From Palaemon carinicauda (lineage: Eukaryota; Arthropoda; Malacostraca; Decapoda; Palaemonidae): DNA of 64,000 nucleotides. A model generated the notes under the pieces. It ran no database searches. It was not told where the DNA came from and was given only the letters and a program-made list of their open reading frames with translations. Below, piece by piece: positions 1 through 13,060 of the stretch (position 1 is the first letter of the stretch; each line of letters opens with the position of its first letter). The position numbers were made by a program, and so were the translations under genes. The DNA lies in the NCBI RefSeq assembly GCF_036898095.1, contig NC_090743.1, positions 23,372,094 to 23,436,093 on the forward strand. The letters are read 5' to 3'.

Positions 1-3000
1 AGAAATTTCTTTTCTGCATTAGCTTATAATCAAGAAAGTGGTATGCATGGCTATAGTGAGGGCTATCAGTAGACTTCCAAGTTATTGCTAAAGGTGTCAA
101 GGAAAATATAATTCAGATGAAATGTGATGAAAATGCATCCCGTTTGCTGCCCTTAATATCAATTTGCTCCTCACTTTAAGAGATGTAATCTGTTTGGTAG
201 TGTGTATATATAAATATATACATATGCAATTTTGAGCCAGCCAGTCAATTAGGGTAGAGTGGTGGTAAGTAACCCTTTTTTGGGGCTCTACTCCACATTT
301 ACTGCCCATTGCTGAACATTCTTGTACCTCTACATTCTTTCTAAACTTTGTTATATCATGATGTAAAACACATCATCTTTCATGCTCGAATGATGTAAAT
401 GTGCATATGCTCAATAAGTTATTGTATATTGTGAAAAGTCCAAGTTCCCATTTACTGTTCATTAAAATCACAGTTGATTTGTATTGTTTTGAAAACTGCC
501 TTGGTGTTGTGGCGTAGTGTAGGACTGACAACATTCGCCTGCTGACACAAATCGATGCTCAACTCGCCATTTGATATTTTTGATCATCTTTTTATAATGC
601 ACCATTAGTTAATACTCAACTTTCACACTTATGGTAAGCCACAACATTAATCCCACATCACCAATGTAGGAAATTGAATCCTTGTACTTTATTCATTATA
701 TTGCAAACAATGGTTTTGTAACTAAGAAATACCTAAACATATACAGGGATTATCTATTTTCAACATGGGCACATGATCTACTACCATTGCAGTTACCTAT
801 GATGCTCATCGTTAAATCTTTGTTGCATGCTGACGATGATAAGGTATCATCTATCGGAGTATGGTTTGTACTTAAAAACAAACAGGCCTAAAACTGTTCC
901 TTATAAACAAGTCAGATGTTAGACAATCTTTTTCACTTCATGTACTTGCCATTCCCCTGATTTATCATCATTCATTTAGTTCATTCATCAACGTCTTTGA
1001 AACCATTTACCTATTAACTGAATCACATTGCTTCTCTTCTTTTTGGTGGATACAGTATTTCTGTCAGTAATCAGTGTTATGGGGAGCACCATTAACACAC
1101 TAAAGCTAAACAACACTGGTGGAAAAGAGAGCTAAGAATTTCACTGAAGCACTTGCTACATTGTGGAGCTACCCCACATTGAAATTATGTTTAGGTAAAG
1201 TCTCAGTCATTGGTGTCCTCCTAGCCTAGTCATGTAGTAGGAAAGGGAAAGAACTTGCATATCCATGGCAATATTTGTGAGATATGACTTAAATAAAAGG
1301 TTGAGAAATGTTAGTCTTTAGGTTTGGGAACTGAAATTGTAGTAGGCTAATTATGCTTACCTTAGCATCAATAAACATAGAGCCATTCACTGTTTGATAA
1401 AATACACAGTTATTGCCTAGCATTTGTAAGTTTATTCTTTTCAGGGATGTTGCTTGTTGCCCAAGAAGTAGGAAATCTTGATGTGTCTTAAGGCTGAAAT
1501 TTGTTAACCATTGTTTTAAGGGAAGTTAACAGCCAAGATTCATTAAGATTGTTAGAAGCCTATTAACAACATTATTACTAGCCTGACAATGTATTGCACA
1601 GTAATGCCATGCCTAGAGTGTGCTAGGAGGAGGCAGGGAACCAATTCAGTAATGACATATTAGGTGCTGTTTATCCCTGAACTCTGTTCTACCTCTTCCT
1701 TTGACAAACGGTCACATCTTAACAAATATCATCATTATAGAAGCATTCGGACCAAATTCTGCAACAGCAAATAAGTTGTGTAAGTCAAATGCTTTGGTGT
1801 TATATCAGTGCTATTGGTAGATAAATGTACTAAAAGAAGATTGCAGCTAAAATTTTAGAATTTACGATATATATACTCTTGAATGCTCAAAGAATAGCTT
1901 GTGTGATGTTCCAGAATTTAGTCCAAAGTGAGCATCGTCTGCAGGCGTGTGTGTCACTACTGAGCACGGACTCTGTACTCTTGACATGCTATACCCATGA
2001 ATAATGTAAGATCCCAATGGACTTTTGGAAGAATCATGAAATAATCATGTATAAAATATAAGTTAACTAGTTTTCATATACCCTTTTGACGTAATGAGAT
2101 TTTTTTTTCTGTATAACCTACGAAAAAAATTCCAGTGAGTGCTTTTTTATATTTAAGTGTACAGGTATTTAAGTATTGATAGGTTTTACAATGATGTTAC
2201 TTTGTGCTCTTAAACAACTCCCCCCCCCCCCTCTCAACCATATTCTTTTTATCAAGTTATTGATGTTTAATTTATACATGTAAATATTACAAACCTTTAT
2301 CAGGTTATGGTACTATTTCCATAAAGTATAACATTTTTTTTAAGAGCTACTATTTTTTTTTTCTTTAGTATTTTCACAATCACAAATGGCTGTGTTTGAT
2401 GAAGGAATTTTAATACTGTGACCTCAGAAATAATTTATACATTTTTTATTGCATTGTCTGTGAGTGTTAATCAACTTACCATGCTTTAGATGCAAGCTAA
2501 CTCCATCACTCATTCAGAAAGGTATGACCTAGCAGGGTGTATATACAGGCTGTAAGGTCAGTTCTAGGCCTCTACAAAGTTAAAATAATTGCTATACAAA
2601 TGGTGATAACAAAGATTACAGGATCATTTATGGAATGTATTTAGGTTTCAGTTCCCATTTTGTTTCCTTATCGTGGGTGAAACACATTACCAAAATCCCA
2701 AGCATATATCAAATGACATGATTAGCTAGAGAAAAAATATCAAGTTTGCAAGCATAGAAGTACAGTACAGTATTTTCAAGTTTTTATTGTCTCATATTGA
2801 TAGCTTCTTTCCTATGTGTCCATTGCTTTTCCATAGAGATGTATTATAAGAAATAATAGAATATGATCTCAATTTTTGGATCAAGAAATTTTTCAACTAT
2901 CATTCTTTTTCGCATTGGTATTTATTAGTTATCACCGAGGCATTAATACTTCCAAGTTAATGCAGCTCTTGCTCTTCAATGTGACTTTCCACATTATAAA

Positions 3001-5400
3001 GCTTTAGCTGCCCATGAAGAGCAAACACTGATAATCTTGACCAAAAGATTCCATTTCTTCCTTTTATAAATTTTGTTGTCATCCTGTTTGCATTAGTTAT
3101 TGACCTTTTTATATATTATCTTTGTCTTTATCAGAATTCATCATTTTACAGATGTGATTGAGAGTGACTAAAGTACTGATGTTGGTTTGTACTACGTCTA
3201 CCTAGAAAAACATCAAGTGGAGAGTAATGACCAAATCATTGATGAAAGCATTTAATTTAGAATTTAAGCTTCATTTAATTGCCAGAGGAAACCTTTTTTA
3301 AGGAATTTTTCTTAGGTTTGTATCCTTTTATTATTTGCCTTTTGGTATGACTTTTCCTATATATACCATTCCTTAAGTACAGAATCAATCCTAATGTACC
3401 AGGGTGGTAACATTATTTTATGAAACTTTAGAAATTCTGTGTATATTAGATTTTTATAAATATTTAAATTTGATTTACAATCATAAAAATCCAGGTACCA
3501 ATACAAAGTTGTTGGTTTTAATACAGTTGGCCATAGATTTACTAATGTGAGTGTTGATTTTAATATTTAGCAAACAGACAAGATTAGCATTAATATATTC
3601 ATAAAAACCTCATCAGTCATACGAATGCCCTTATCTCAGTTATCTGTGATTCCCAAACACATGTTCATATGTTCACAAAAGAAGATTACTCTTTTATGTT
3701 ATCAGGGCTACCTAAATCCTCAGGATTGTATTTATGAATTTAGGCTATATGGCCAGGTGATGGGTCCTGGGAGTCCATTCAATGCCTAGTTGGAAAAGAG
3801 GAGGAAAACCATGCATTTGGAGTATGAAGGATTGAAATTGGAAAAGAGGTAAATTAGAAATAAATTAAGCAAGCGTAGCTAGAGGTTGAAGGAAAGCTGC
3901 AAACACCCTTTAGTCTTTGCAGTGTTTTTTTTTTTTTGGCCCCTAACTGCACTTACTTCATTACTATCCAACCTCTTAACTTTTACTTCCCCCCCACTTA
4001 CTCTTGGTCACTGACTATCCTCATAGACCCCAATGATGGGTTACATAGACCAAATTCATAAATCCTATCCAATTTTGTGCATACTATATATATGTGATTT
4101 ACTTTACCAGTAAATCAACTTGTTGATTTGTAATCCCACTTTGGTTTTATTTTTATTTCCCATCATCAACAATTGGTTATGATGTGCCGGGTACAATTAC
4201 TGATTGCTTCATTACAAACCCATTACTTTACTTCAGCTTAATTTACAGCAAGTCACCTCCTGACACATCTGAGTAAGTCCCGCTTCTTGTGTACTGTCTC
4301 GGAGCATTCATTAAAGTCCCTGAGTGCCTTGGGTGGTGAAGACTGGTCATTTTCTGGGTGTTTGCTGTATGAGTAACTCTTATACAGTAGTCTTAGTCCC
4401 TTTAAATGTCTTCAATTAAATTTCATTAGAATCTTTTATGAATCATGAAACCTTTAATTCTTTGCATTTTTTTTTCATATCAAATGGTGGTAAAATTACT
4501 TGAATTTTCCTTGCTTACCTCAGTGTCCATTTGTAGACTGAACACCTTCAAAAGTGTTTGTACCTACTAAGCAGTTATTTAAAGTACAGCATGTTGTATA
4601 ATCTGGAATATTTTGGTGATGTTTTTATGTTATTGTATCACCTAATGAATTCTTGCAAATTCATTAGTGAGATTACTACAGTATTGTTGATTATTTTAAT
4701 GCTGGTACTGGAGCTGAGGCTACATGGATGGTAGTATGCTCTTGACTACCATCTTTTTAATTGATCAGCGAACGTTTGAGGAAGTTTTTTTCTGCCTACT
4801 CCTGGTACAGTACTAGATTGGTCTAGCATCCTCCTCAACCTTCAAGTACAGTGGATTAACTTTCGGTTTTTTATTGTTTTTCTAAGTACTATATTAACTC
4901 TGTTGTTATATTGTTTACAGTCAAATTTGCTGTTTTCAAGTTTTTTTTTATGCCAGTTTGACAAGTGTTTAGGTTTAGTACATTATCTCCTCTTCACTTC
5001 TTTCGAATGATGTCACATGGTCATAAATTTATTAGCCAACCTAGGTCCAGATCTCTGTGGTAAAGTTTTATGCTAAACATATTTACAGTTATCACTGTAC
5101 AGTATACACATCCTGCCTACAATGTTGTGTCAGCATGGGAGTGTTTAGGTTAAAGTATTTTGTTACCTCTTTACCTTTGTGTTTTAGGTTTTTGCACAAG
5201 AGCGTCAGGCGGAATTATTAATAATAAAACTTAACCTTTCATTTGATGTGACTGGGTTCTATTCTATTATGAAGTAACTGCTTTAATTGGACTTTGTAAT
5301 TTACCTCGTAGGCTAACATTTCATTACATAAGTATTTAGATACCAATCCCAGTGGAGTTAATCAAGGGTTGAAATAATTGTATGCCTTGATCCTATAGCT
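1..5400. other. AT-rich non-coding flank, no gene recognised
   Basis: Apart from a dispersed repeat at about 3745-3960, I see no coding region, RNA gene or intact transposon here. Open frames are under 75 codons and have no recognisable domain. There are short homopolymers, for example a C run near 2220 and T runs near 2101, 2340 and 3930. It could be intergenic DNA or the 3' UTR or intron of a neighbouring gene; the sequence alone does not decide. Confidence 0.6.
3745..3960 (+). repeat. dispersed SINE-like repeat, copy 1
   Basis: The block beginning TTTATGAATTTAGGCTATAT resembles 49115-49390. Shared features, in order, are the tttatgaatyt opening, a gggcc/ggcc segment, tcctgggagtccattca versus cctggaaggccattcag, a purine-rich middle, and the end agctagagg...ctgcaaa...ccttta. 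I recall a similar family in decapod genomes but cannot name it. It has no coding capacity. Confidence 0.5.
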
Positions 5401-6096
5401 AGCACATAACGGGTTATTTGGGAGGAATTAAGCCAAGAGAAGGATATGATTAGTAACTGAATATCCCACTTATTCATTGGTCGTTTTTTCTACATTTTCA
5501 TTTTATATACAGTATGCTAATTGTAATAACATGGTAGGGGCAGAAATGGCCTCATCCCTCCCTAAGGCAGAGTTTTTCTTACATACCAGGGGTAAACCTT
5601 TTGTTCTCCTCTTGTGACTAGGGCCTCCTCCCATAATCATTCTTTGATAAATGTTGGGAGATAGCTTGTCATTCTGTATTGGCATTCCTACTCACCGACT
5701 ATTAAAATTTGACTTTCAACAAGTATGGTATGTCGTTAGGGAAAGAGACTTACTCCTGGCCTAGTTTTGGCTTCCCTTCCTACTCTTCAAGGTGTCGGAG
5801 AGTTCGATTATCTAATGATAGTTAGGGGAAGGGCCTTAGCTTTTTATGGTTATTTTGATGGAGTTAAGTCATCTAGTCTTATTTCTTTCATGTTCACATG
5901 TAATGCCAAGTAGTTGTATGATACCTTGGGGATGGAGGAAGATAACCCTCCTTCCTAACTGGGATTGTTCATAATTATTTTCCTTTAGGAATTTTCTATT
6001 ACAGCTGAGTGAAATCAAAGTTGAGTGTAACCAAGATGGGTGCAGTAATCTTACCACCCCATGATGGTGCCATGCCTGCTGCCATTATCATAGTGG

Positions 6097-9000
6097 GTGT
6101 TGTGTCTCTTGGGGAAGGGCTTGGAATCCTGTAAATTGCCTTATCTGTCTACAATGGATTCATGCTATTTTCTCTATTCTATATGGGTGAAAGTTTTTTA
6201 TAAGATCTCATGGTCTTCAGAGTATTTGCCCAGTAAGGAACTCGGAGATCTCATCTGCCCATCAGCATTGGATTTGGCAGTTAGGAGTTTTGGTAAATGG
6301 TTTGTGGTGAACCAGGTCCCAAATCAAGTAGAAGAGCTCGAGTCAAAGGTTGATTTAGACCCCAAGGAGGAGACTGGTCTACCTCAGGGGCCCTTGGAGG
6401 AGACTTTTAGTAAGCTAGCTAGTTCAGAGCTAACTCAAGCTTCCGCTAGGCAGGCTATCGTTCCTTTGGGGATCGGTCAGCTTGTCTCAAATATAGCCTA
6501 AATAGTTGAGGCATGAATCCACTCCCTCTATGGTGGCCCTCTTCAAAGTCCTTCCATTCCCATAAGCTTCCCGATCTACCCTCGCCCCTGCCTGAGGACT
6601 CTGCTTTACAGGGACCTGTGGGTTATCAGGCGTAGGAGAAATCTCCAGTGAGTGTCTATTCTCCTGACCTAAGTCGAGAAGTATTGGACGGAGCAATGTA
6701 AACTGTGGATGTTGAAGACGAAGACCTAGCGAGAAACGGATTGGGCACAGGATGTGCTTTCTGGCATGAATTACATATTTTTTGCTGTAGAGGCTTGGAT
6801 ATTCCCTTCGAAGATATGGAATTTGAGAACTATGCTACATTTCCTTAATCTTGATGGCATTCAAAGGAACTATCCCCTAGAATTTCCTCCCAACGTACTC
6901 CCCAGGAGGTTTTACAAGTCTGCTCTTAATAATCTAGCAGAAGCAGTCTCAGATCCTGGGGGATGTTTCTCAATCACAGTCTTGTTGATTCATCGAATAT
7001 TATGGCGACCATTCCAGGCAAGAAGACTCCCTTTGCTGGCCATAATGGTAAAATGGATTTGGGGTTTATGATTGATATATTGCCAAAAGAATGCATCCTT
7101 TAGGTGTCTACCAATAAGAATTAGAGGGATTCACTGAACTTACGGGTTTCATAAGGTCTTCCTCCCAAAGAAATCTGAGATTTACGTGGTCATATCACAA
7201 TTGGGATATGGTTTTTCATTTATCCCAGAGTATCTTAGGACAACAGAGTTTGGTGCCCAGCAGACTTAATCTAGTCTGGTGTTAGTCCTGTCTTCTCTGG
7301 AATTGGGTGCTGTTGCGTATCTCGGATTACCAGTGCAGCTCTGGCAAAGTTGTTGCGCAGGCCTGATCGTGTAGATTTTACAGAACTTTGTCAATGGGAA
7401 ATTTGAAATAAGAGGCCACATTTTGGCTCATTTTGATATAGAGTAGGTAGAACTGAAAGAGTTCCTCTACAACAACCCTCTTTGTGAATATCTTTATATT
7501 CCACAATTATTAGTGGATAAAGTTAGGTTGATGCCCATACAGATAGTACTTCACTTCAACAGAAGTGGAAGGAAAGATTTGGTCCCTCATAAGAAAGGGG
7601 AGAACTTTCAATTATAAGACACTGACTTTTAAACAGTACCAGCAACATTTCACAAGACAAGCCACAAAGAGCTAAGCATCACACCCTCAAATCAAACTAC
7701 CCTAGTCAGCAAACAAGTTCACTCAAAAGGATAGAACCCCAACCCTCTCGGACAGAGTCCCAATCCCAGGGTGCTAAGGCATTCTTCAGAGAAAAAGATC
7801 ACTTGGAGGACATAGAGCTGAGGGAAATGTACTGGTTCATTTCAACAATAAATGTCCAGAGGTCGGGGTTCATTTCTGATTTCAAGAGCTGCTTCTCAGT
7901 GGGGATAAGAGGATAATCTCAAAAGATATGGGTTGGTGGTGGACCTCCAAGTTGCCCCCACAACATTTTCTGACAGGCAAAAACCTAAGTTAACTTCTTT
8001 GTCAGCAGATGCCGTGCAGATATGAGAGAGCTATGCCTTGCATATACAAATCAAGTCCTGCTACCTTTTCAGGACCTAGGATTCTTGATGAGTAAGAAAA
8101 TCAAGATTAGCTCCAGAAAGGATATTCCAGTGACTAAACCTGCAAAGGAACATATCAAAAATCACATTAGAGCTCCCAAAGACTTCTTGGAAAAGAATAA
8201 TTCACAAGGTCAATTGCGTTCTCTGGAGTCGTTTCTCCTCTAGGTCCCTACTGAAGATCATCTTGGGCCTCCTTCAGTTCACTTCAATAGTTGACCTAGT
8301 TCTAAAGACCAGATTGAAAGACCTCAACTTGGTGTGGAGGAAAGCAGCTCGGAGGGGATGTCGAGACAAGCTATCTCAGTTGTTCGGTTGCTTCAAATGA
8401 ACCCTGACCTTGGACCTCACCGAGATTCCTCTCCATGTCTGTCCTGTTGGTCCCTCCCCCAGTATCCATGATCCTTCATACAGATGTATCCAAGTTGAAA
8501 TGGAGCGTTGTGTGTTTCAGAAATGGTTCCTGCAATTTGCAGTGTTAGACATAAATGTATTGTTACCGATGGCAGTTTTTTTGACGCTGAAGCAGCTCAG
8601 TCTGGGAAGGAACTCCTGTATAAAAATTTTCAGACAACCAGGCAGTAGTCTGCTGTCTCATGATGGTTCAAGAACTCTCAATTCAGTGATTATCCTAATT
8701 ATTAAACTTCGAGAGGACTTATTCCTCTTTCCAATTCACCTTTTGAGCTCCATTCAGGGCTTCTTCCAGGAGATCCTCAAGATTATACCAGATCTCCTAG
8801 CGGACTTGTCCGTAACAGAAGAGAATCACAACTTCAGCTTTACTTAGCTCCCAGTGTGGAAATGTGGATCCCCAGTCAGTGGCAAGAGATCCCTTAAACT
8901 TGGATAGAACAAAAGGTCTTCAATTTATCTGCTTCTTCCAACAATCATAACTTCAAAGGTTTTGAATTTTTGGGGACAGCGTTGCTGGTGGCGCTACTAC

Positions 9001-9240
9001 TCATGGTTTCTACTGCTACAGCATCTAAGGCCGAAGTCACACCCTCTTTGATTAGTAAGGATAAAATCAGAATATCTCCGCTTCCTTCTTTCTGACCCAG
9101 AACATCCATAATTACAGAAGAATTTTCAACATACAATGTTATATATCTGATGAGATGTAAGAGGCCTTCCTCAACCAGACAATACCAGTCTGTATGGAAA
9201 GCATACAGGATAGGTCCCCATGCCAAATAACCTCGGATTA
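6097..9240 (+). pseudogene. decayed plus-strand DIRS-like retroelement relic (RNase H and recombinase start)
   Basis: This is a heavily mutated retroelement on the plus strand. At 8471 one frame reads ILHTDVSKLKW, matching the first catalytic Asp segment of retroelement RNase H. In the same frame at 8627 it reads FSDNQAVVCC, matching the second Asp segment, with stops in between. Further on, LLADLS near 8795 resembles the NVLADSLSR end of the domain, and STRQYQSVWKAYRIG at about 9165-9210 resembles the start of the tyrosine recombinase of the other elements here (TRRVYQSKWEVFRSW). The order RNase H then recombinase fits DIRS. The 6.1-8.4 kb part would be gag and RT but is too decayed to prove. 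It runs opposite to the other DIRS copies in the window. Confidence 0.5.
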
Positions 9241-10600
9241 ATTGATTTTCTTTCTAGTCCACCTCTTTGAATGGTCAACTCCTTCATTGCCCTGGTCTCT
9301 TGATAGGGTGCTTTTTACTAAATTAGGTAATTCTATTGTTTCCCTCATGACGGGCACTCTGATTTGCCCGTAATTCTTTCGCTTTGAAACAGTGTTGCCA
9401 GATTAAACAGTCCAAGGCAGACAGTAGGCCCAGGCAGGCGAACGTATGACTTTGGGCCAGACGCCGGGCAGAGGGCAGAGTATAGTCAGAGTTGTGTCGA
9501 ACATTAATAGTCAGGCACCCATCCAATGGCTCAACAACGGGCACTTCAATAGTTTGCCCATTGTTTCCTCGTCTAAGATGTCACCTACGCTCGTAATCGT
9601 CACCCATTTGATAAATTTGGTAACAGTGTCTGCCCGCCATTCATTTGCCCCTCGTGTGGAAGGGCCTTAATAGAACTTTATGCAATTGGATTCACATGCA
9701 TTCTCCCCACTAAGGTAAGAGACATGTTTAGTGTTAGCATGCTTCCCACTCCTTTCCTCTGGGACATACATGCTCCTGAGGCAAGCATGAAGTAACCTAC
9801 CTGTCCTCACTAGACAACCAACCCCCATACTCAAACTGTGAGAGGTTGGGAAGATGCGAGTTACCACGCATTTGCTACAGACACACCTCGCCATTGCGGC
9901 CAGTAATTGAAAAGTTCGCTTTTTCACAAATATGTATGTGTTAGCGAGAATCGCGTCTCTCAAAAAACACATGGCAGCAAACACACACCTTCACAAAGAT
10001 GAGTGTGTCAGCAAGCAACCTGTCTCTACCATACACATGGCAACAAGCATACACCTGAGCATGTGCATGGTTTGACTCGCCTGTTTCCACCAGACCACCT
10101 CTTCTTCTTGAACCTGTGGTGGTAGAGAGCTTAAACCCTTGGTGCTCATTCTGCTAAGGGATTTGAACTCTCATCCTAGTGCATATTTTCCCGTTTTCCT
10201 CTTTTTCTTTCCCTACCTTGTGTTGCAACAGTAATTCTATTATTTTCGGCTCTGGATGTTGCTGCAGGTATACTTCCATGTTGAGCAACTATTATATATA
10301 AGTATGGTATAGAAGTATCTCCCCCATCCTTCTTAGAGGGGAAGGATGGGTAGAATGCTAGACACATTATGCCCAATTGGCCATACATCATGACATCATA
10401 TCCGTTCAAGGATTTACTGTACTTTTTTATTCCTCGGCCGCCTGTCATCGGACAGAAACCTAGCCTTACATGAGAATCTTTCTCAGATGTGTGGAGGTCG
10501 TAGGAATCAACACTTCGCACCCCTATCAAGTCTGAGTGTAATGATATACCAAGATTTAAACCAGCAAATATGGTTAAAGAAGCTTCATCTCCCATAAGGA
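9241..10600. other. unassigned repeat-derived stretch between two DIRS relics
   Basis: No coding domain is recognisable. The longest frame (10176-10646, minus, 156 codons) has no family I recognise. The sequence is richer in GC than the flank and contains a perfect 7-bp inverted repeat, acgggca/tgcccgt, at 9350-9371. Its position between the plus-strand relic and the DIRS terminus at about 10648 suggests it is the terminal part of a retroelement, which is inference. Confidence 0.4.
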
Positions 10601-10624
10601 TAAGTCTCCTGTTAAAGGCCAAGG

Positions 10625-10900
10625 GTTTGCATTCGTGTAGGAACAAATTACAAATTTTGAAAGATTTTTATTTTTCCTAACTACAGGTGTATATAAACCT
10701 AGACCTTTAAGTTTCACTTCCTCTCTCAACCACACAGAAGGCCCAAGAATAAGGTCAAAGAGGTTTCCCTGCCGCCCGCTAGTAACTACTAACAGTTTGT
10801 TATAGGTTTTGACAGCAGAGTTCTAGCTAAGCTGAAAACATACTCCTATTAAAGGACTCAGGTTTGCAAAGCCACAGTAATCTGGATTTTTTTTTTCATG
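10625..10900. repeat. adjoining DIRS termini and internal-complementary remnant
   Basis: The segment 10625-10648 (gtttgcattcgtgtaggaac) resembles the outer end of the right terminal repeat of the 49862-57486 element (gtttgtattccagttacggaac). It is followed directly at 10649 by a segment (atttttatttttcctaacta) resembling the outer left end of that element. The next 130 bp keep scattered matches to the left terminal repeat, including cgctagtaact. A second patch at about 10850 (attaaaggactcaggtttgc) resembles the internal complementary region. This may be two elements meeting end to end or a decayed internal complementary region of the plus-strand relic. Confidence 0.45.
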
Positions 10901-11079
10901 TGATTGCTCTTGCACACTTATTTTCAAGAAAAAACATAATTTGTTATTTATTGGAGGGGATTAATGGCAATTTTATGTACTGTAATGCAAACCAAATTGC
11001 AATATCAATTTTAATGACATTATATGGTAATAAGTTGGCCGTAAAGAAAATTTTGCCTACCTCCGAGCCGACGACGTGA

Positions 11080-12143
11080 TCTTTTGGAACCATCCTTAAG
11101 AGACATAAAACATATGTCTTGATATTACTAAAACTTCCCAGTCTTCAGACTGCATTTGGTCATATTTAGTTCAGATTTGTTTAACCAGGCTAAAAATAAT
11201 GTAACACACACCAGCTGTACCAAAACAAGAAAAAAAAGAGATTGAGGCAATACTACCATGCGTGGATTAGCTGTGGTTTAACCTAGGCTCTTCTGATAGC
11301 ATTAAAGAGTCCTCATGAAACACAAAACCAACCTAAAACCTGGAATTGCGTGTTGATGGGTTCTGGGTTTTGGTAGCAAACACAGGCACTAAACCACCAT
11401 CTTCCAACCTTCAGCATGGGTTATTACACAAGAAATCTGTGTAGCTCGACTACTGTATTCATTGGTGCTAAGACAAGCTAAAAGTCTTCAGTCAGATCTC
11501 TGTCTGACAACCTCCTTAAAGGCTCTTACTGAGTACAGTATACATAAGAGCCTTGATGAAATGAGTTGTATCCCATTCTGGAGACCTTAGGTCCTTGGTT
11601 GGGCAAGACTGCTCAAAGCTCCCAACTAAAATAGACAACTCCCAGGAGAAGGAAAACTAATCTCAAGGCAAAGTGGTAGTCTTTTACACCTACAGCAAAT
11701 GGGATATATCAGATATACCCCAGGTAGATATCTGCAAAGGATCATCATAAATATCCAAACATATGTAGTCCTTTGCAATAAGCCTTTCAGATTGGTGGTA
11801 CTGTACCTCTGAAGGCGCAGCTGACAGAGAAGTGTGTTCCATAGTAGGACTCTCAGGACTAGAAGCACATATAGATTAGAATACCATTTGGCCTGTAGCC
11901 ATCTAGGAACAACCAGGGTTATCTTGAACCCTACGATGATCAGCATTATGTTAATCAGCCACCAAATCAGGCTGAACGGAGGAAAAGCATGAGCGTCCAG
12001 ATGATCCCATGGGTTTAGGAAAGGTGTCCTCGAACATTACCCATGGGTCTGGAATTAGGGGAACAAAACACTGATATTCCTGGTTAACCACATAGCAAAC
12101 AAATCAATTCCCAGTGATCCCCATAGTGCAAGATACCTCTCTG
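11080..12143 (-). pseudogene. DIRS post-RNase H domain and tyrosine recombinase remnants
   Basis: Read on the minus strand, 12130-11880 gives decayed matches to the segment after RNase H (DLFA, FCSPNSRP, then ITLVVPRW at about 11920). These align with DLFATALN, YCSPVPDP and MTLIAPLW in the 49862-57486 element. At about 11430-11330 two frames give ITHAEGWKMVV and ATKTQNPSTRNSRF, aligning with DIAHSRGWGEV and AKTQNPGVADPRF of that element's recombinase. The catalytic His-Arg and Tyr segments are not recognisable. The copy is inactive. Confidence 0.55.
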
Positions 12144-13060
12144 CTATGCAAGGATGTAAGAACCACTGACTGCAACTTGCCCCTGGCAAATTAGTTTGTC
12201 TGCAAGTACATTCTTCTTGCCTGAAATGTATCTGGCTGACAGCTCTATGGCTAGGTACAGTACACTATTTAGATATGCATCTGCTTTGTCAACTAGCAAA
12301 GGGAGAAAAACTGTGCCCCCTTGCTTGTTGATGTAAACTACTATGGTGGTGTTGTCACTCATTAAAACTACCGAGTGCCTATTTAAGGATTCTTGGAATG
12401 CTTTATGAGGTAGAAAAATGCATGCATTGCCAGAATTATTTGTAGATGCTTTTCTTTTACTGACCACACACTTGAAGCAAGCAGATTGCCCAGGGTTCCA
12501 CCCCACCTATCCTTCAATGCATCGAGAACAGTTGCATGTCTGAAGGTGGGAGGAGTCGAGTGGGACTCCCTTGGTAAGGTTTTCCTCATGCATCTACCAG
12601 GTAAGATCTGCCAATACTTCCAATTCCACTGGGACAGGAGGGTCTGGGGTATCCTTGGAAGCCAACTAGTGATCCTACAAACACCACCACCACTAAGTGG
12701 ATCTCTGGTGGAGGCACCCCATGTGAAACAGCTTCCCCAGTGAGGAATGTGGCCAAGACCACTCTACCTTGAACATAAATGATTGTGCTACCTCTCTGAG
12801 CTTGCCGATGTGATCGTCTGATGGAAAAATTCTCGCTGCTTCCAAGTCTTATCAGCAAGTGCAAATACTTCAACTTCTGTTTTGTTTAGATTTGACTTCT
12901 CTCAATTTACCACATTCCTCAGATTAAAAGAGAAAAGGCAGTTTTGATCCTGTAGTAACTGTCTCTCTGAAGCAGCTAGAATCAACCTATCATCAAGATA
13001 CATCAACAGATGTATTCCGTGGAGTGGGCCCAAGCTGCCACCAGTGTGGACATCCAAGTA
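12144..13060 (-). pseudogene. DIRS reverse transcriptase C-half and RNase H, decayed
   Basis: Near 13000-12975 the minus strand encodes the RT catalytic box MYLDDRLIL. Decayed thumb sequence follows, and then RNase H at 12506-12144 with SVVLMSDNTTIVVYINKQGG, closely matching SVVVMSDNTTVVAYINKQGG of the 49862-57486 element, and KKNVLADKL at its end. Stops and frameshifts interrupt the frame between 12900 and 12590. The base composition is more AT-rich and decayed than in the adjoining 13.06-16.0 kb, which suggests a different age or origin. Confidence 0.65.

Noticed and set aside
6097..6501. 134-codon plus-strand frame as a separate gene
   Set aside because: No recognisable family, and it lies at the upstream end of a decayed plus-strand retroelement with RNase H and recombinase traces farther on.
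10176..10646. 156-codon minus-strand frame as a host gene
   Set aside because: No domain or motif is recognisable, it begins exactly at a retroelement terminus-like sequence, and it sits between two DIRS relics.
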